64,000 nucleotides of DNA, taken from contig NZ_BQUT01000005.1 of the NCBI RefSeq assembly GCF_022835675.1, forward strand, positions 805,571 to 869,570, in the 5' to 3' direction. Shown piece after piece: positions 53,590 through 61,673 of the stretch. A program made the translations under genes and the position numbers. Each line of letters opens with the position of its first letter. Positions within the stretch are counted from its first letter, which is position 1. The stretch comes from Companilactobacillus sp. RD055328 (GTDB lineage: Bacteria > Bacillota > Bacilli > Lactobacillales > Lactobacillaceae). Below the pieces are notes generated by a model. The model was not told the origin of the DNA, made no database searches, and saw only the letters and a list, made by a program, of their open reading frames with translations.

Positions 53590-54389
53590 TGTATGTCTTC
53601 TTTCTGCTGGTTTTTAATAATCGTCCCATTAAAAGCATTAACTAATTTTACGGTTTTGGCATTAGTATTTTTGTTCTCGATTTGAATATACCAAATCGGA
53701 ATATAAATAGCACTCCCCTTCGCCGTCAATAATCTTCCATAATTTAATTTTGCATCACTTATTTTTGAATTATCAGGTATTTCTGACGCTGTGTAGAGAT
53801 AATTAACTGCGTCTTTTTGCGAAATAGCATCTTGTTCTTCGCGCAAAACAGACGTCTTCTTTGTATATGTTTGACGATATGACGTAATTTGATTCCCTTT
53901 TTTATAAAAAGTTATCTGTGCAGCATCATCATATAGTTGTCCATATTGAATTTTTTGGGAAAAAACATAGTTTGTACTATTCGATAAAATCTCATTATAT
54001 CTATATGATTTTTCAAAAAGTACATTCCCAGGAGTAGCAACAAAATTTTCCAATACTTCTACTGTATCTTTACCTTTAACATTAATAGGATTATTTAAAA
54101 CGCTAGTGACAACATTATTGGATACATTTGCTTTTTGGTCTTTCAGTGTTTCAATACGTTGCTCCATTCCTTGATCGCTTTTCCCTGCTAAATAGTAGCC
54201 TTTTTTATCTTTAGAACTTAATTTTTCTGTAGTAATATTTGAGTTTTTCATTTCGGCCGCTATAGAGGTCTCATCAGCCTTACTGCTGCTAACAACAACA
54301 CTTTGAGCTTGGCTAAAAGAAGTAAACAGGAAAACATCAAGGGCAATAAATACAACCAAAAAGATCATTTCAATTCTTCGAAAATCCAT
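53586..54389 (-). CDS. yycI: WalRK regulatory protein YycI
   Basis: 267 residues: a cytosolic start MDFRRIE, one membrane helix (about 8-26) and an extracytoplasmic YycH/YycI-type domain with a C-terminal lobe near LLTAKGSAIYIPIWYIQIE. With YycH it contacts WalK and modulates its activity. It lies 2 bases after yycH. Confidence 0.9.
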   Translation of the reverse strand: MDFRRIEMIFLVVFIALDVFLFTSFSQAQSVVVSSSKADETSIAAEMKNSNITTEKLSSKDKKGYYLAGKSDQGMEQRIETLKDQKANVSNNVVTSVLNNPINVKGKDTVEVLENFVATPGNVLFEKSYRYNEILSNSTNYVFSQKIQYGQLYDDAAQITFYKKGNQITSYRQTYTKKTSVLREEQDAISQKDAVNYLYTASEIPDNSKISDAKLNYGRLLTAKGSAIYIPIWYIQIENKNTNAKTVKLVNAFNGTIIKNQQKEDIQ

Positions 54390-54391
54390 AT

Positions 54392-55714
54392 CTAACTGCC
54401 CCCTATTCTATCAGATACACCAACCAATTCACTTAATGTGCTCCATTTATTCCCAATTCTAATAAAGTAACTTGGAGATAAATCAACAACATCAGAATTA
54501 TCTTTATCAATCGTCCACTCATAACCTAAATCAATATCTTCAATCTTATCTATTGTATAGCCACCGTTTTTTAAATCTTCTATGATTTCTGCAGTGTTCT
54601 TCAATGTTACTGGTTTTTGATCAGATGGTATCGGAACTTGAATTACTTTATTCGAAAATTGCGCTATAGTTCCGGAATCTTGAAAACTGACTTTAACCGC
54701 ACCTATGTCACTCTTCTTAAACGTTGGAAATCCTTCTACATATTCTCGATATACTAAAACTCTGTTCTTCCAATCAACATAAGCTAACTTAGCATTAGAT
54801 AGCGGACTATTAATTTTGTTGATTAACTTATAACCGTTATTTAGCATTTCAGTTTTTGACTTAGGTAAATCATCTTTTGAATAGTCATAATAAGTTAACT
54901 GATTCTTCTTACTATCAGATACCAACCGTTGATATGAATTAGCACTATAAGTTGAAGTATCACCGCTTTGGCGAGTTGAAATATTGTTAGATCCTAGTAA
55001 GTTAGAAACATAATTGTTATCTTCTTGCTTGGTTACTAAATAACTATATGTGTTCATAACTACATGATCAACATAGTCAACACTTACAGTCTTATCTCTA
55101 ACTACTAAATTGATCTTCAAAGAAATATCCGTATTCTTTAGCAGTTTTACAATTTCTTCTGAACTTCCAGAATTAACACTTAACTTATAAACAGTATGAT
55201 TTCGGTCATTACCTAAATATATATTCTTATCTTTGTGATCGAAGTGAAATAACACCCGATTAAACATATACTTATCTTCTTTACTTAAATTATCTTGTTT
55301 AAGTAAATCACCATAATAGCTTACCGACATTTGTAAAGGATAAAACAACTGCAATGAATCTTTCGAATTAACAAATTTCTTGTATTTTTCAGTGTTATTT
55401 TTGGATAAGACTGATACTTTACCAAACTTCCAAGTGCTCATATCTTTTTGTACTGACTTAACAACATTATGTTTATTATTATAAACTAAGCGCTGATCTG
55501 TCCCATCATTCCAGATAATTTGCGATGGTGAATAGAGTTCTTCTTTTTGGACGACATTTTGTTTACTACTCTTTTTTTCTGCTACATCGGTTTTGGGCTG
55601 CATTTGGTAACGAGAATTATTAGTCAAAATTAAAAATGACAGCACAAAACTAATAGCAATTGCTACTACTACTAGTGTCTGAACAATTAAACGACTAATC
55701 TTCATCCCATTCAC
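54392..55714 (-). CDS. yycH: WalRK regulatory protein YycH
   Basis: 440 residues with a membrane helix near 8-28 and a large extracytoplasmic domain. It overlaps the end of walK by 20 bases. The start is GTG 55714 (after GAGGGGATAG) or ATG 55705; GTG has the better ribosome-site spacing. YycH, YycI and WalK form a membrane complex that controls wall hydrolase genes. SPSQIIWNDGTDQRLVYN near residue 60 is typical of the family. Confidence 0.92.
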   Translation of the reverse strand: MNGMKISRLIVQTLVVVAIAISFVLSFLILTNNSRYQMQPKTDVAEKKSSKQNVVQKEELYSPSQIIWNDGTDQRLVYNNKHNVVKSVQKDMSTWKFGKVSVLSKNNTEKYKKFVNSKDSLQLFYPLQMSVSYYGDLLKQDNLSKEDKYMFNRVLFHFDHKDKNIYLGNDRNHTVYKLSVNSGSSEEIVKLLKNTDISLKINLVVRDKTVSVDYVDHVVMNTYSYLVTKQEDNNYVSNLLGSNNISTRQSGDTSTYSANSYQRLVSDSKKNQLTYYDYSKDDLPKSKTEMLNNGYKLINKINSPLSNAKLAYVDWKNRVLVYREYVEGFPTFKKSDIGAVKVSFQDSGTIAQFSNKVIQVPIPSDQKPVTLKNTAEIIEDLKNGGYTIDKIEDIDLGYEWTIDKDNSDVVDLSPSYFIRIGNKWSTLSELVGVSDRIGGS

Positions 55715-57563
55715 CTATCCCCTCGTTAGCATCATATGGTAATGATATATAAAATGTTGAGCCTTTGCCCTCAGATGAGTTAACCCAAACTTTACCTTTG
55801 TGTTCTTCTACTACTTCTTTTGAAATAGATAGTCCTAATCCTGTACCGCCTTGTTTTCTTGAACGAGCTTTATCAACTCGATAGAAACGGTCAAAAATCT
55901 TAATCTGATCATTACGTGGAATTCCCAATCCCTGATCATTAATACTGATAATAACGTGCTTATTAGTCTCTAACAACCGACAAGTAATAACCCCACCATC
56001 CGGTGAGTACTTAATAGCATTATTAACGATATTATCAATAACTTGCGTCATCTTATCCGTATCGATCTCAACCCACAAATCGTGTTTAGTAAATACACGC
56101 TTAATTGTGTAATCTTTAATTTTTGTACCATTTTCTTTTGCGTGTTCTTTATCTTTTGTTAGCATCATGTCAAAACGATTAAGAATGTAGTTGAAGAATT
56201 CATTGAAATTAACATATTCTAATTCCAGCTTAGAAGTCCCTTGATCCATTCGTGACAAACTAAGCAAATCATTAATCATACGAATCATTCGCTCTGTTTC
56301 TTCAACCGTTACTTTTAAGAACTTCGGTGCTAATTCCTTATCTTCCCATGCTCCATCGTTTAATGTCTCAACATAACTTCTAATACTTGTTAATGGTGTT
56401 CTTAATTCGTGAGAAACGTTAGAAACGAACTCTTTTCTTTCGCGGTCTACTCGTTGTTGTTCAGTGACATCATGTAATACCACAACTACACCACTTACAA
56501 ACCCACTATCTCTTTGAATTAATGAGAATTCAGTATTTAAAATCAAATCATTATTATTGTTAGGAGCCTCAACCAAGATAGAATCTTGATCTTCCAAAAT
56601 ATCTTGGAAGGAGAATTCATCTTGAATCCCTAACACATCAACGATTGGCCTTTGAATAACTTCTTGGTCATCTTCAATATTCAAAAATTCCATCGCCATT
56701 TCATTGATAACGGTAATGTTTCCCCGACGATTAGTAGCAATAACTCCATCTGACATCTGTGAAAGCACAGAATCTAATCGACGACGTTCAGACTCCGAGT
56801 TTTCTGTTTCTTCTTCAACTTTAATGGATAAGTTATTAACAGCAAGAGCTAACTGCCCTAGTTCATCCTCACTATATACACGAACTTGTCCAGAATAATC
56901 TCCTTGAGACATCTGAATAGCTTGTTGTTTCATTTCATCAATTGGTCGTGTGATAGCTCGTGAAATAAAAATAGCAATCAATGCTCCCACTAATCCGGCA
57001 ACTAACGAAGCCGATAAGAAGATAATAATTATATTGTTAATGTTCTTATATACTTGTTCCATGTTAGCTTGAACGTAAATAGCCCCGATAACATTACTCG
57101 AATCATTAACGGTTTTGACAAGCGGTTGTACCATGATGTAAGTACTACCAGTATCTTTGTCATAGACAATTTGCGTCAGCTTCTGATTGTTGTACATGGC
57201 AGTATTAGCAATCGCATCAGACTTCTTACCAATAGTTGATTGCTTATTTGCATCTGAGTTAGCAACTGTTGTTCCATCTTTATCCACCACCTGTATTTCA
57301 GATATGGATGAATTATCAATATCTCTTAAAGAGCTTTGAATCTTATCACCCATATCACTTTTGTGATTGTATAATTCAGTGGCAATTTGCGTTGATATTC
57401 CTTGGGGGATTTGAATAGACGATTCAAATGTTTGTACGTTTTGATGTTCAATTTGACGTACAAAATAAGCCCCAATGATTTCGATTGTGGCAAACAAAAT
57501 CAAGATGAACGCAAAGGGAATTTTAAAATGGATTGAATGCATAAATTTTATTTTTTTATTCAC
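55695..57563 (-). CDS. walK: Sensor histidine kinase WalK (VicK/YycG)
   Basis: 622 residues. Membrane helices near 12-30 and 180-203 flank an extracytoplasmic sensor domain. HAMP follows (about 205-255) and PAS (about 262-365). HisKA has FVSNVSHELRTPLTS with the phospho-His near 387, and HATPase has NNAIKYSP, DQGLGIP and GGTGLGLSIS. The start is GTG 57563, after AAGGAAAAATC. A terminator hairpin lies between walR and this gene. Confidence 0.96.
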   Translation of the reverse strand: MNKKIKFMHSIHFKIPFAFILILFATIEIIGAYFVRQIEHQNVQTFESSIQIPQGISTQIATELYNHKSDMGDKIQSSLRDIDNSSISEIQVVDKDGTTVANSDANKQSTIGKKSDAIANTAMYNNQKLTQIVYDKDTGSTYIMVQPLVKTVNDSSNVIGAIYVQANMEQVYKNINNIIIIFLSASLVAGLVGALIAIFISRAITRPIDEMKQQAIQMSQGDYSGQVRVYSEDELGQLALAVNNLSIKVEEETENSESERRRLDSVLSQMSDGVIATNRRGNITVINEMAMEFLNIEDDQEVIQRPIVDVLGIQDEFSFQDILEDQDSILVEAPNNNNDLILNTEFSLIQRDSGFVSGVVVVLHDVTEQQRVDRERKEFVSNVSHELRTPLTSIRSYVETLNDGAWEDKELAPKFLKVTVEETERMIRMINDLLSLSRMDQGTSKLELEYVNFNEFFNYILNRFDMMLTKDKEHAKENGTKIKDYTIKRVFTKHDLWVEIDTDKMTQVIDNIVNNAIKYSPDGGVITCRLLETNKHVIISINDQGLGIPRNDQIKIFDRFYRVDKARSRKQGGTGLGLSISKEVVEEHKGKVWVNSSEGKGSTFYISLPYDANEGIGEWDED

Positions 57564-57576
57564 GATTTTTCCTTAT

Positions 57577-57605
57577 AAAAAAAGCCTACAAAACATTTGC
57601 AGGCT
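57577..57605 (-). terminator. Internal terminator between walR and walK
   Basis: On the minus strand AGCCTGCAA pairs with TTGTAGGCT (one G-U wobble) around ATGTT and is followed by TTTTTTT. It overlaps the end of walR and lies 14 bases before walK. Confidence 0.8.
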
Positions 57606-58323
57606 AGTCTTGGTCGCTTTCGATATTTTTTAAGTAATAACCAACACCACGACGTGTCATTAGCCAGTCTGGTTGACTAGGGTTATCTTCAATCTTTTCA
57701 CGCAATCTACGGACAGTAACATCAACTGTTCGTACATCACCGAAATAATCATAACCCCATACTGTTTGTAATAAATGTTCACGCTTCATTACTTGACCCA
57801 TGTGTTGTGCTAAATAATGTAACAATTCAAATTCACGATGAGTTAATTCAACTTCTTTACCATTCTTCTTAACTACATAAGCTTCTGGCAAAATTGTTAA
57901 ATCACCAATTGTAATATCATTATTCTCTTCATCTTCAGCATCGGCACTAACTTGAGCAGAATTTTGACGACGCAAGGTTGCTTTAACACGGGCAACTAAT
58001 TCACGATTGGAGAATGGTTTAGTTACATAATCATCAGCACCTAATTCAAGACCAATAACCTTATCAATCTCAGCATCTTTGGCTGTAATCATAATAATGG
58101 GTGTGTCACGAGTTTTGCGTATTTCACGCGCAACTTCTAAGCCATCCATAACTGGAAGCATTAAGTCTAACAAGATGATGTCAGGTTCAACTTCTTCTAC
58201 TTGATCAACAGCTTCTTGTCCATCAAAGGCAGTAAACACTTCATAGCCTTCTTTTTCCATATTGTATTTAATAATGTCTGAAATCGGTTTTTCGTCATCA
58301 ACAACTAAAACTTTTTTCGCCAT
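57604..58323 (-). CDS. walR: Response regulator WalR (VicR/YycF)
   Basis: 239 residues from ATG 58323 after AAGGAGTGTGATTTT; the ORF extension upstream is not supported. REC domain has [12 protein letters not shown], the phospho-acceptor Asp in [14 protein letters not shown] near residue 53 and the [14 protein letters not shown] end. The OmpR-type winged helix lies at about 135-230 ([16 protein letters not shown]). It is the essential regulator of wall metabolism in Firmicutes. Confidence 0.97.
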   Translation of the reverse strand: MAKKVLVVDDEKPISDIIKYNMEKEGYEVFTAFDGQEAVDQVEEVEPDIILLDLMLPVMDGLEVAREIRKTRDTPIIMITAKDAEIDKVIGLELGADDYVTKPFSNRELVARVKATLRRQNSAQVSADAEDEENNDITIGDLTILPEAYVVKKNGKEVELTHREFELLHYLAQHMGQVMKREHLLQTVWGYDYFGDVRTVDVTVRRLREKIEDNPSQPDWLMTRRGVGYYLKNIESDQD

Positions 58324-58411
58324 AAAATCACACTCCTTAAGTGTTATCACTACTCATTATACTAATAATGAATGGATAAAACAAAAATCATAATGTATTT
58401 GTTAAAAAATA

Positions 58412-58441
58412 TTGCGCAAAATGGCGTCGCTGTGGTAGTAT
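58412..58441 (+). promoter_or_regulatory. Promoter of tRNA-Lys
   Basis: -35 TTGCGC (58412-58417), an 18-base spacer and -10 TAGTAT (58436-58441), 28 bases before the tRNA. Confidence 0.55.
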
Positions 58442-58469
58442 ATCTATTGTTGTATTACTGATAATATTT

Positions 58470-58542
58470 GGGTGGTTAGCTCAGCTGGCAGAGCAACGGA
58501 CTCTTAATCCGTGGGTCCAGGGTTCGATCCCCTGACCACCCA
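58470..58542 (+). tRNA. tRNA-Lys (anticodon CTT)
   Basis: A 73-base cloverleaf. Acceptor GGGTGGT pairs with ACCACCC plus discriminator A. D arm GCTCAGCTGGCAGAGC. Anticodon stem ACGGA/TCCGT with loop CTCTTAA giving anticodon CTT. T arm CAGGGTTCGATCCCCTG. CCA is not encoded. It stands alone with its own promoter and terminator. Confidence 0.96.
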
Positions 58543-58555
58543 TATAAGTACTTTT

Positions 58556-58600
58556 AAAGGTTGTTATATCATGTTAAGGCATTGATATAACAGCCTTTTT
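58556..58600 (+). terminator. Terminator of tRNA-Lys
   Basis: TGTTATATCA pairs with TGATATAACA, extended by AAGG/CCTT, and is followed by TTTT. Confidence 0.85.
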
Positions 58601-58716
58601 CTCAACTTTGATAAATTTGATTGATTTTTATACTATGGGTAGTCAAAAAATTACACTGTTTCAGAATTAAACGTACTAAAATGAAGACTTTTGGGGCAAA
58701 CAATATCATAGAATAT

Positions 58717-58751
58717 AAAAAAGGAAAATCATTATCTGATTTTCCTTTTTT
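58717..58751. terminator. Terminator at the left edge of the accessory cassette
   Basis: AAAAAAGGAAAATCA pairs perfectly with TGATTTTCCTTTTTT around TTATC. The same 15-base arms occur at 61305-61340. Confidence 0.9.
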
Positions 58752-58829
58752 AATACTCACCTTCATAAGCATCTCTTTCATTATCAAAAATTCATAGAAA
58801 CATTAATATACAAAATTCAGAATCGTGGA

Positions 58830-59255
58830 TTATTTAAAGAGACTTTTTGATAAGAAGTATCCATATATATAGCTTAAAATTGAAATTATAAAACTAATGT
58901 AATTCATATACTTAATCAGTTTATAATGGCCATTCCCTTTATTATTAACTTTTAAAATATAAATAGGGCCTATTAGATCAATAACTGGAATTATTGCACA
59001 AACAGCTGTCATAACTAATAATAGCGTGCTGTTATTTTTGTATGATTTTTCAACGTTGGCCTCGTTTTCTAAAAGGACATCTAGTGACACATGATAAATC
59101 TTACTAAGTTCCTTAAGATTTTCGATACTTGGAGTTATCGTCCCATGTTCCCACTTCGAAATGGACTGTCTAGATATGTGCATGATATTAGAAACATCTG
59201 TTTGACTTAAGCCGTTCTTAATTCGGTAAGCTCTTAATTGCTCTGATAGATTCAT
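58830..59255 (-). CDS. XRE-family regulator with C-terminal membrane helices (cassette regulator)
   Basis: 141 residues. The HTH lies at about 3-60 (LSQTDVSNIMHISRQSISKW), with two or three hydrophobic segments at about 77-98 and 112-135. It is divergent from the secreted peptide gene 126 bases away, with an imperfect palindrome between them (59279-59297). It is a good candidate regulator of the cassette. Ribosome site AGAAGGAT. It has the same architecture as the regulator at 35427-35909. Confidence 0.85.
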   Translation of the reverse strand: MNLSEQLRAYRIKNGLSQTDVSNIMHISRQSISKWEHGTITPSIENLKELSKIYHVSLDVLLENEANVEKSYKNNSTLLLVMTAVCAIIPVIDLIGPIYILKVNNKGNGHYKLIKYMNYISFIISILSYIYGYFLSKSLFK

Positions 59256-59278
59256 AGAAAATCCTTCTTTTTTTAATA

Positions 59279-59297
59279 TGTAAACAATTTGGTAACA
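59279..59297. promoter_or_regulatory. Candidate operator in the divergent cassette promoter region
   Basis: TGTAAACAATTTGGTAACA is an imperfect palindrome with outer TGT/ACA arms, between the XRE gene and the secreted peptide gene. A TATAAT at 59330-59335 could be the -10 for the plus-strand gene. Confidence 0.4.
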
Positions 59298-59380
59298 GAT
59301 TTAAACTCATTGTCCCTCCTATATTTCATTATAATGTCTCAGAATAAGTTTGCACTAAAAAATAATTAAAGGAGTACACT

Positions 59381-59539
59381 ATGAAGAAATTTAAGGTTGT
59401 TACGTTATTCTTTACATTCATTATTTCAATTAGTTTCCTTGTACCAAGTGCTACAGCTCTTGCCAATGCAAAACAAACAAATACTGAAAGTAATCCTGCA
59501 ATTATCTACAGCCAGAAAAAAAAAACACCATTACTGTAG
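59381..59539 (+). CDS. Secreted peptide precursor, 5' part ending after an A10 run
   Basis: 52 residues: signal peptide KKFKVVTLFFTFIISISF with cleavage probably after ATALANA, then a short mature start. The frame enters ten A (59516-59525) and stops at TAG 59537-59539. An insertion of one A, or a -1 slip on A-AAA-AAA, joins it to the ORF at 59566-59817 through NTITVDRKFKDKYG and gives one protein of about 145 residues. AAAGGAGTACACT precedes the ATG. The gene is either slippage-controlled, phase-variable, broken, or mis-sequenced. Confidence 0.65.
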   Translation: MKKFKVVTLFFTFIISISFLVPSATALANAKQTNTESNPAIIYSQKKKTPLL

Positions 59540-59565
59540 ATAGAAAGTTTAAAGATAAGTATGGA

Positions 59566-59817
59566 ATGACTGAGTCTCAAGAAAGAATGCTTCAATCAAA
59601 GTTTAATGCATTACCACAAGATCAAAAAAATAAAATTTTACAAAATAATAAAGACCCGAAAATTGCACCTATAATTCTCTGGGCTATGAAAGTTCTAGCA
59701 GCTGCAGGACTAAGTTGGCTAGCATCTAAGTTGCTCAATTGGGGAGCACATAAATTTTGCAAAGCGTATAGAAATTCAAACTCAGTTACAAAATGGGTTT
59801 GCAGTGTCATTGACTAA
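59566..59817 (+). CDS. Secreted peptide precursor, 3' part (mature region)
   Basis: 83 residues if read from ATG 59566, but that ATG has no good ribosome site, and the frame is open upstream to the A10 run, so it is best seen as the second half of the secreted precursor. It has a charged first half (LQSKFNALPQDQKNKILQNN), then an amphipathic/hydrophobic stretch ILWAMKVLAAAGLSWLASKL. The C-terminal part has two Cys 15 residues apart (FCKAY and WVCSVID). This is consistent with a disulfide-containing bacteriocin-like peptide. No known family was recognised. Confidence 0.6.
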   Translation: MTESQERMLQSKFNALPQDQKNKILQNNKDPKIAPIILWAMKVLAAAGLSWLASKLLNWGAHKFCKAYRNSNSVTKWVCSVID

Positions 59818-60203
59818 TGAAAATGAAAAATAAAGTTATCTTAGCAGTAGTACCACTATTAACAATAATATTAATCTTACTTAAGAGCATACCAGTAATA
59901 AAACAACAAATTTATATTTATGAAACAAGTAAACTTACTCCAATTAATAGTATTACGGCAAGAACTAACAAGACTATTTTTATTGGAAGAAAAACCTGTC
60001 CTTCTTGTCAAAAATTTATGTTAAGTAATTTTTTTGATAATAAACTCAGTAAGAAAACCTATTACATGAATACAGAGATGCTAAATTCAAAAAACAAAAT
60101 TAATTTAATACTTAAGTGCAAAATTACTACAGTTCCCAGTCTTGTTAAGATTAAATCCGGAAAAATAATTTCTGTAAAACATAATTATTCAGAATTGAGG
60201 TAG
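59817..60203 (+). CDS. Membrane-anchored thioredoxin-like protein
   Basis: 128 residues: an N-terminal helix (about 5-28) and then an extracytoplasmic thioredoxin-like domain with CPSC (KTCPSCQKF near residue 61) and the cis-Pro loop TTVPSLVKI near 108. It resembles bacteriocin transport accessory or thiol-disulfide proteins. The start overlaps the previous stop (TAATG), so translation is coupled to the Cys-containing peptide. The likely job is forming or correcting the peptide's disulfide; this is inferred from context. Confidence 0.75.
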   Translation: MKMKNKVILAVVPLLTIILILLKSIPVIKQQIYIYETSKLTPINSITARTNKTIFIGRKTCPSCQKFMLSNFFDNKLSKKTYYMNTEMLNSKNKINLILKCKITTVPSLVKIKSGKIISVKHNYSELR

Positions 60204-60207
60204 TACA

Positions 60208-60363
60208 ATGAAGTTATTTTTACAATATTTAATTGCGTTTATATTGATGAGCGCAATATTAAAAGTTGAATGGTTCAAAGAAAGATATATATTGCTTTTA
60301 ATTATATTCATAGTAATTAACTATATTTTACATGTGCTGCTACGAATAGATAAATTTACATAG
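60208..60363 (+). CDS. Tiny two-helix membrane protein (immunity-like)
   Basis: 51 residues, beginning MKLFLQYLIAFILMSAI, with two hydrophobic segments separated by KVEWFKERY and a basic end LLRIDKF. GAGG lies 7 bases before ATG 60208. It is 4 bases after the thioredoxin-like gene. Size, hydrophobicity and place fit a bacteriocin immunity protein, but there is no homology evidence. Confidence 0.6.
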   Translation: MKLFLQYLIAFILMSAILKVEWFKERYILLLIIFIVINYILHVLLRIDKFT

Positions 60364-60512
60364 TATCGATTAATAATCAGACTCATTGCGTTGTCATGAT
60401 ATTAGATTGTATGCATCTTTTTATGCTAATAGAGAGAAGGTGATTAACTAAAAATATGCTTCTATAAATCAAATTTTTCAGTCGGTTATTTTTTAAAGAA
60501 GGGGAAAATATT

Positions 60513-61121
60513 ATGAAAAAAAATAAAATTATTACGTCTGTGTTGATATCAGCATCACTGCTAGGAACAACTATACCTAGTTCTGTTGCATTAGCAAGTG
60601 TTAATCAAAATGACTTACCTGCTATGACAACCAAAGCAAACAATCAAGCAGTCAACAGTTTAGATAAATTTGTTGGCGTCAAAAATAATCAATACATTCT
60701 CGAGATTCCATCAGATTACAGAGTGAGTTCCGATACTTTAAAACAAGCAAAAAATCTCATAACGGATGCAAACAAACGAATTAGAGAAAATAATCTCATA
60801 CTTAATGAGAAAACTAAAACTGCAGATAAAATCATTAATGTTCAAAGCTTTGGAAAGAACGGAATTTCAATTCACTGGAATTATGTACGAATTTATTTAA
60901 ATAGAAATGTTGTCAGAGCAGCGGCTAATGGTGCAGGAAATGCTGTAGGGGCAGCTATTGGTGCTGCATTAGCTGCAAACGGTCTATCGGCTATGTTTGC
61001 AACTGCCGTGGGAGCTTTTATCGGATCAGCACTTGGTTCCTGGGCAAGTTCTAAAATTAAAAATGGAGCTTACTTTGATGTAAACTATTACTTTGGAATT
61101 AACAACTGGGGATGGCAATAA
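60513..61121 (+). CDS. Secreted protein with a long Gly/Ala-rich hydrophobic segment
   Basis: 202 residues. The signal peptide ends near SVALAS (residue 29). A charged middle region (about 50-115) has NGISIHWNYVRIYLNRN. A striking Gly/Ala-rich segment of about 45 residues follows (NGAGNAVGAAIGAALAANG, then AVGAFIGSALGSWASS), with GxxxG-like spacing as in pore-forming peptides. It ends FGINNWGWQ. Family not recognised. It may be a membrane-active secreted antimicrobial or toxin. Ribosome site GAAGGGGAAAATATT. Confidence 0.65.
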   Translation: MKKNKIITSVLISASLLGTTIPSSVALASVNQNDLPAMTTKANNQAVNSLDKFVGVKNNQYILEIPSDYRVSSDTLKQAKNLITDANKRIRENNLILNEKTKTADKIINVQSFGKNGISIHWNYVRIYLNRNVVRAAANGAGNAVGAAIGAALAANGLSAMFATAVGAFIGSALGSWASSKIKNGAYFDVNYYFGINNWGWQ

Positions 61122-61130
61122 TTTATAATA

Positions 61131-61328
61131 ATGAAAAAAAACACAATTAATATTATATTAGATACTACTGTAATGATAATTTTTTATATTGTTTTTACAA
61201 AATTAGTAAATAAAAATACTTCAATCATTGAATTAGTAGTTTCTTCAACCACTATACTTATTGTTTATCCCTTAGTATCAATCTTATTAGGTAAATATTT
61301 AAGTAAAAAAGGAAAATCAGATAAATGA
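61131..61328 (+). CDS. Small two-helix membrane protein (immunity-like)
   Basis: 65 residues with two hydrophobic segments (about 6-25 and 33-53) and a Lys-rich tail KYLSKKGKSDK. It starts 9 bases after the stop of the Gly/Ala-rich secreted protein, and no clear ribosome site is visible, so translation may be coupled. The position is that of an immunity gene for the secreted protein; function is inferred from position only. Its 3' end lies in the terminator at 61305-61340. Confidence 0.6.
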   Translation: MKKNTINIILDTTVMIIFYIVFTKLVNKNTSIIELVVSSTTILIVYPLVSILLGKYLSKKGKSDK

Positions 61329-61340
61329 TTTTCCTTTTTT
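61305..61340. terminator. Terminator at the right edge of the accessory cassette
   Basis: AAAAAAGGAAAATCA pairs perfectly with TGATTTTCCTTTTTT around GATAAA. The arms are identical to those at 58717-58751. Confidence 0.9.
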
Positions 61341-61342
61341 AA

Positions 61343-61516
61343 CTAATTAATTGGATAATATAATATAAATCCTAGGGCTCCGCCACTAACCACAACTATT
61401 ATAAATATATAAAGCTCTGGTAAACTTAAATATTTATCTAAAATTGGATTCACAATTGAAACGTACACTACTACAATCATACATATTATCAAATTAATAA
61501 GTCTGTCTTTTTTCAT
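61343..61516 (-). CDS. Tiny two-helix membrane protein, minus strand
   Basis: 57 residues, beginning MKKDRLINLIICMIVVVYV, with two hydrophobic segments (about 6-25 and 36-55) and the end FILYYPIN. The ribosome site is weak. It is convergent with the cassette genes and shares their terminator. The similarity in size and layout to the plus-strand membrane proteins suggests a third immunity-like member. Confidence 0.5.
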   Translation of the reverse strand: MKKDRLINLIICMIVVVYVSIVNPILDKYLSLPELYIFIIVVVSGGALGFILYYPIN

Positions 61517-61614
61517 CAAATAAACATTCTTTATCTTCGTATAACCAATGTAAATATATCAACTTAATTATACATCCATATATCTCTTGTTCAATAAATC
61601 ATTAACATCAAAAC

Positions 61615-61645
61615 AAAAACCTCTGAAACTAATCAGAGGTTTTTT
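61615..61645 (-). terminator. Terminator after the MucBP/LPXTG gene
   Basis: AAAAACCTCTG pairs with CAGAGGTTTTTT around an 8-base loop. Confidence 0.88.
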
Positions 61646-61673
61646 ATTATACTAAATCACATTCAAGCATATC

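Noticed and set aside
58602-58787. A 61-residue minus-strand ORF after the tRNA
   Set aside because: It runs through a perfect terminator hairpin, has no ribosome site and has unnatural composition.
59566-59817. Independent gene starting at ATG 59566
   Set aside because: No ribosome site, and the frame is open upstream to the A10 run with sensible coding sequence, so it is better explained as the second half of a split gene.
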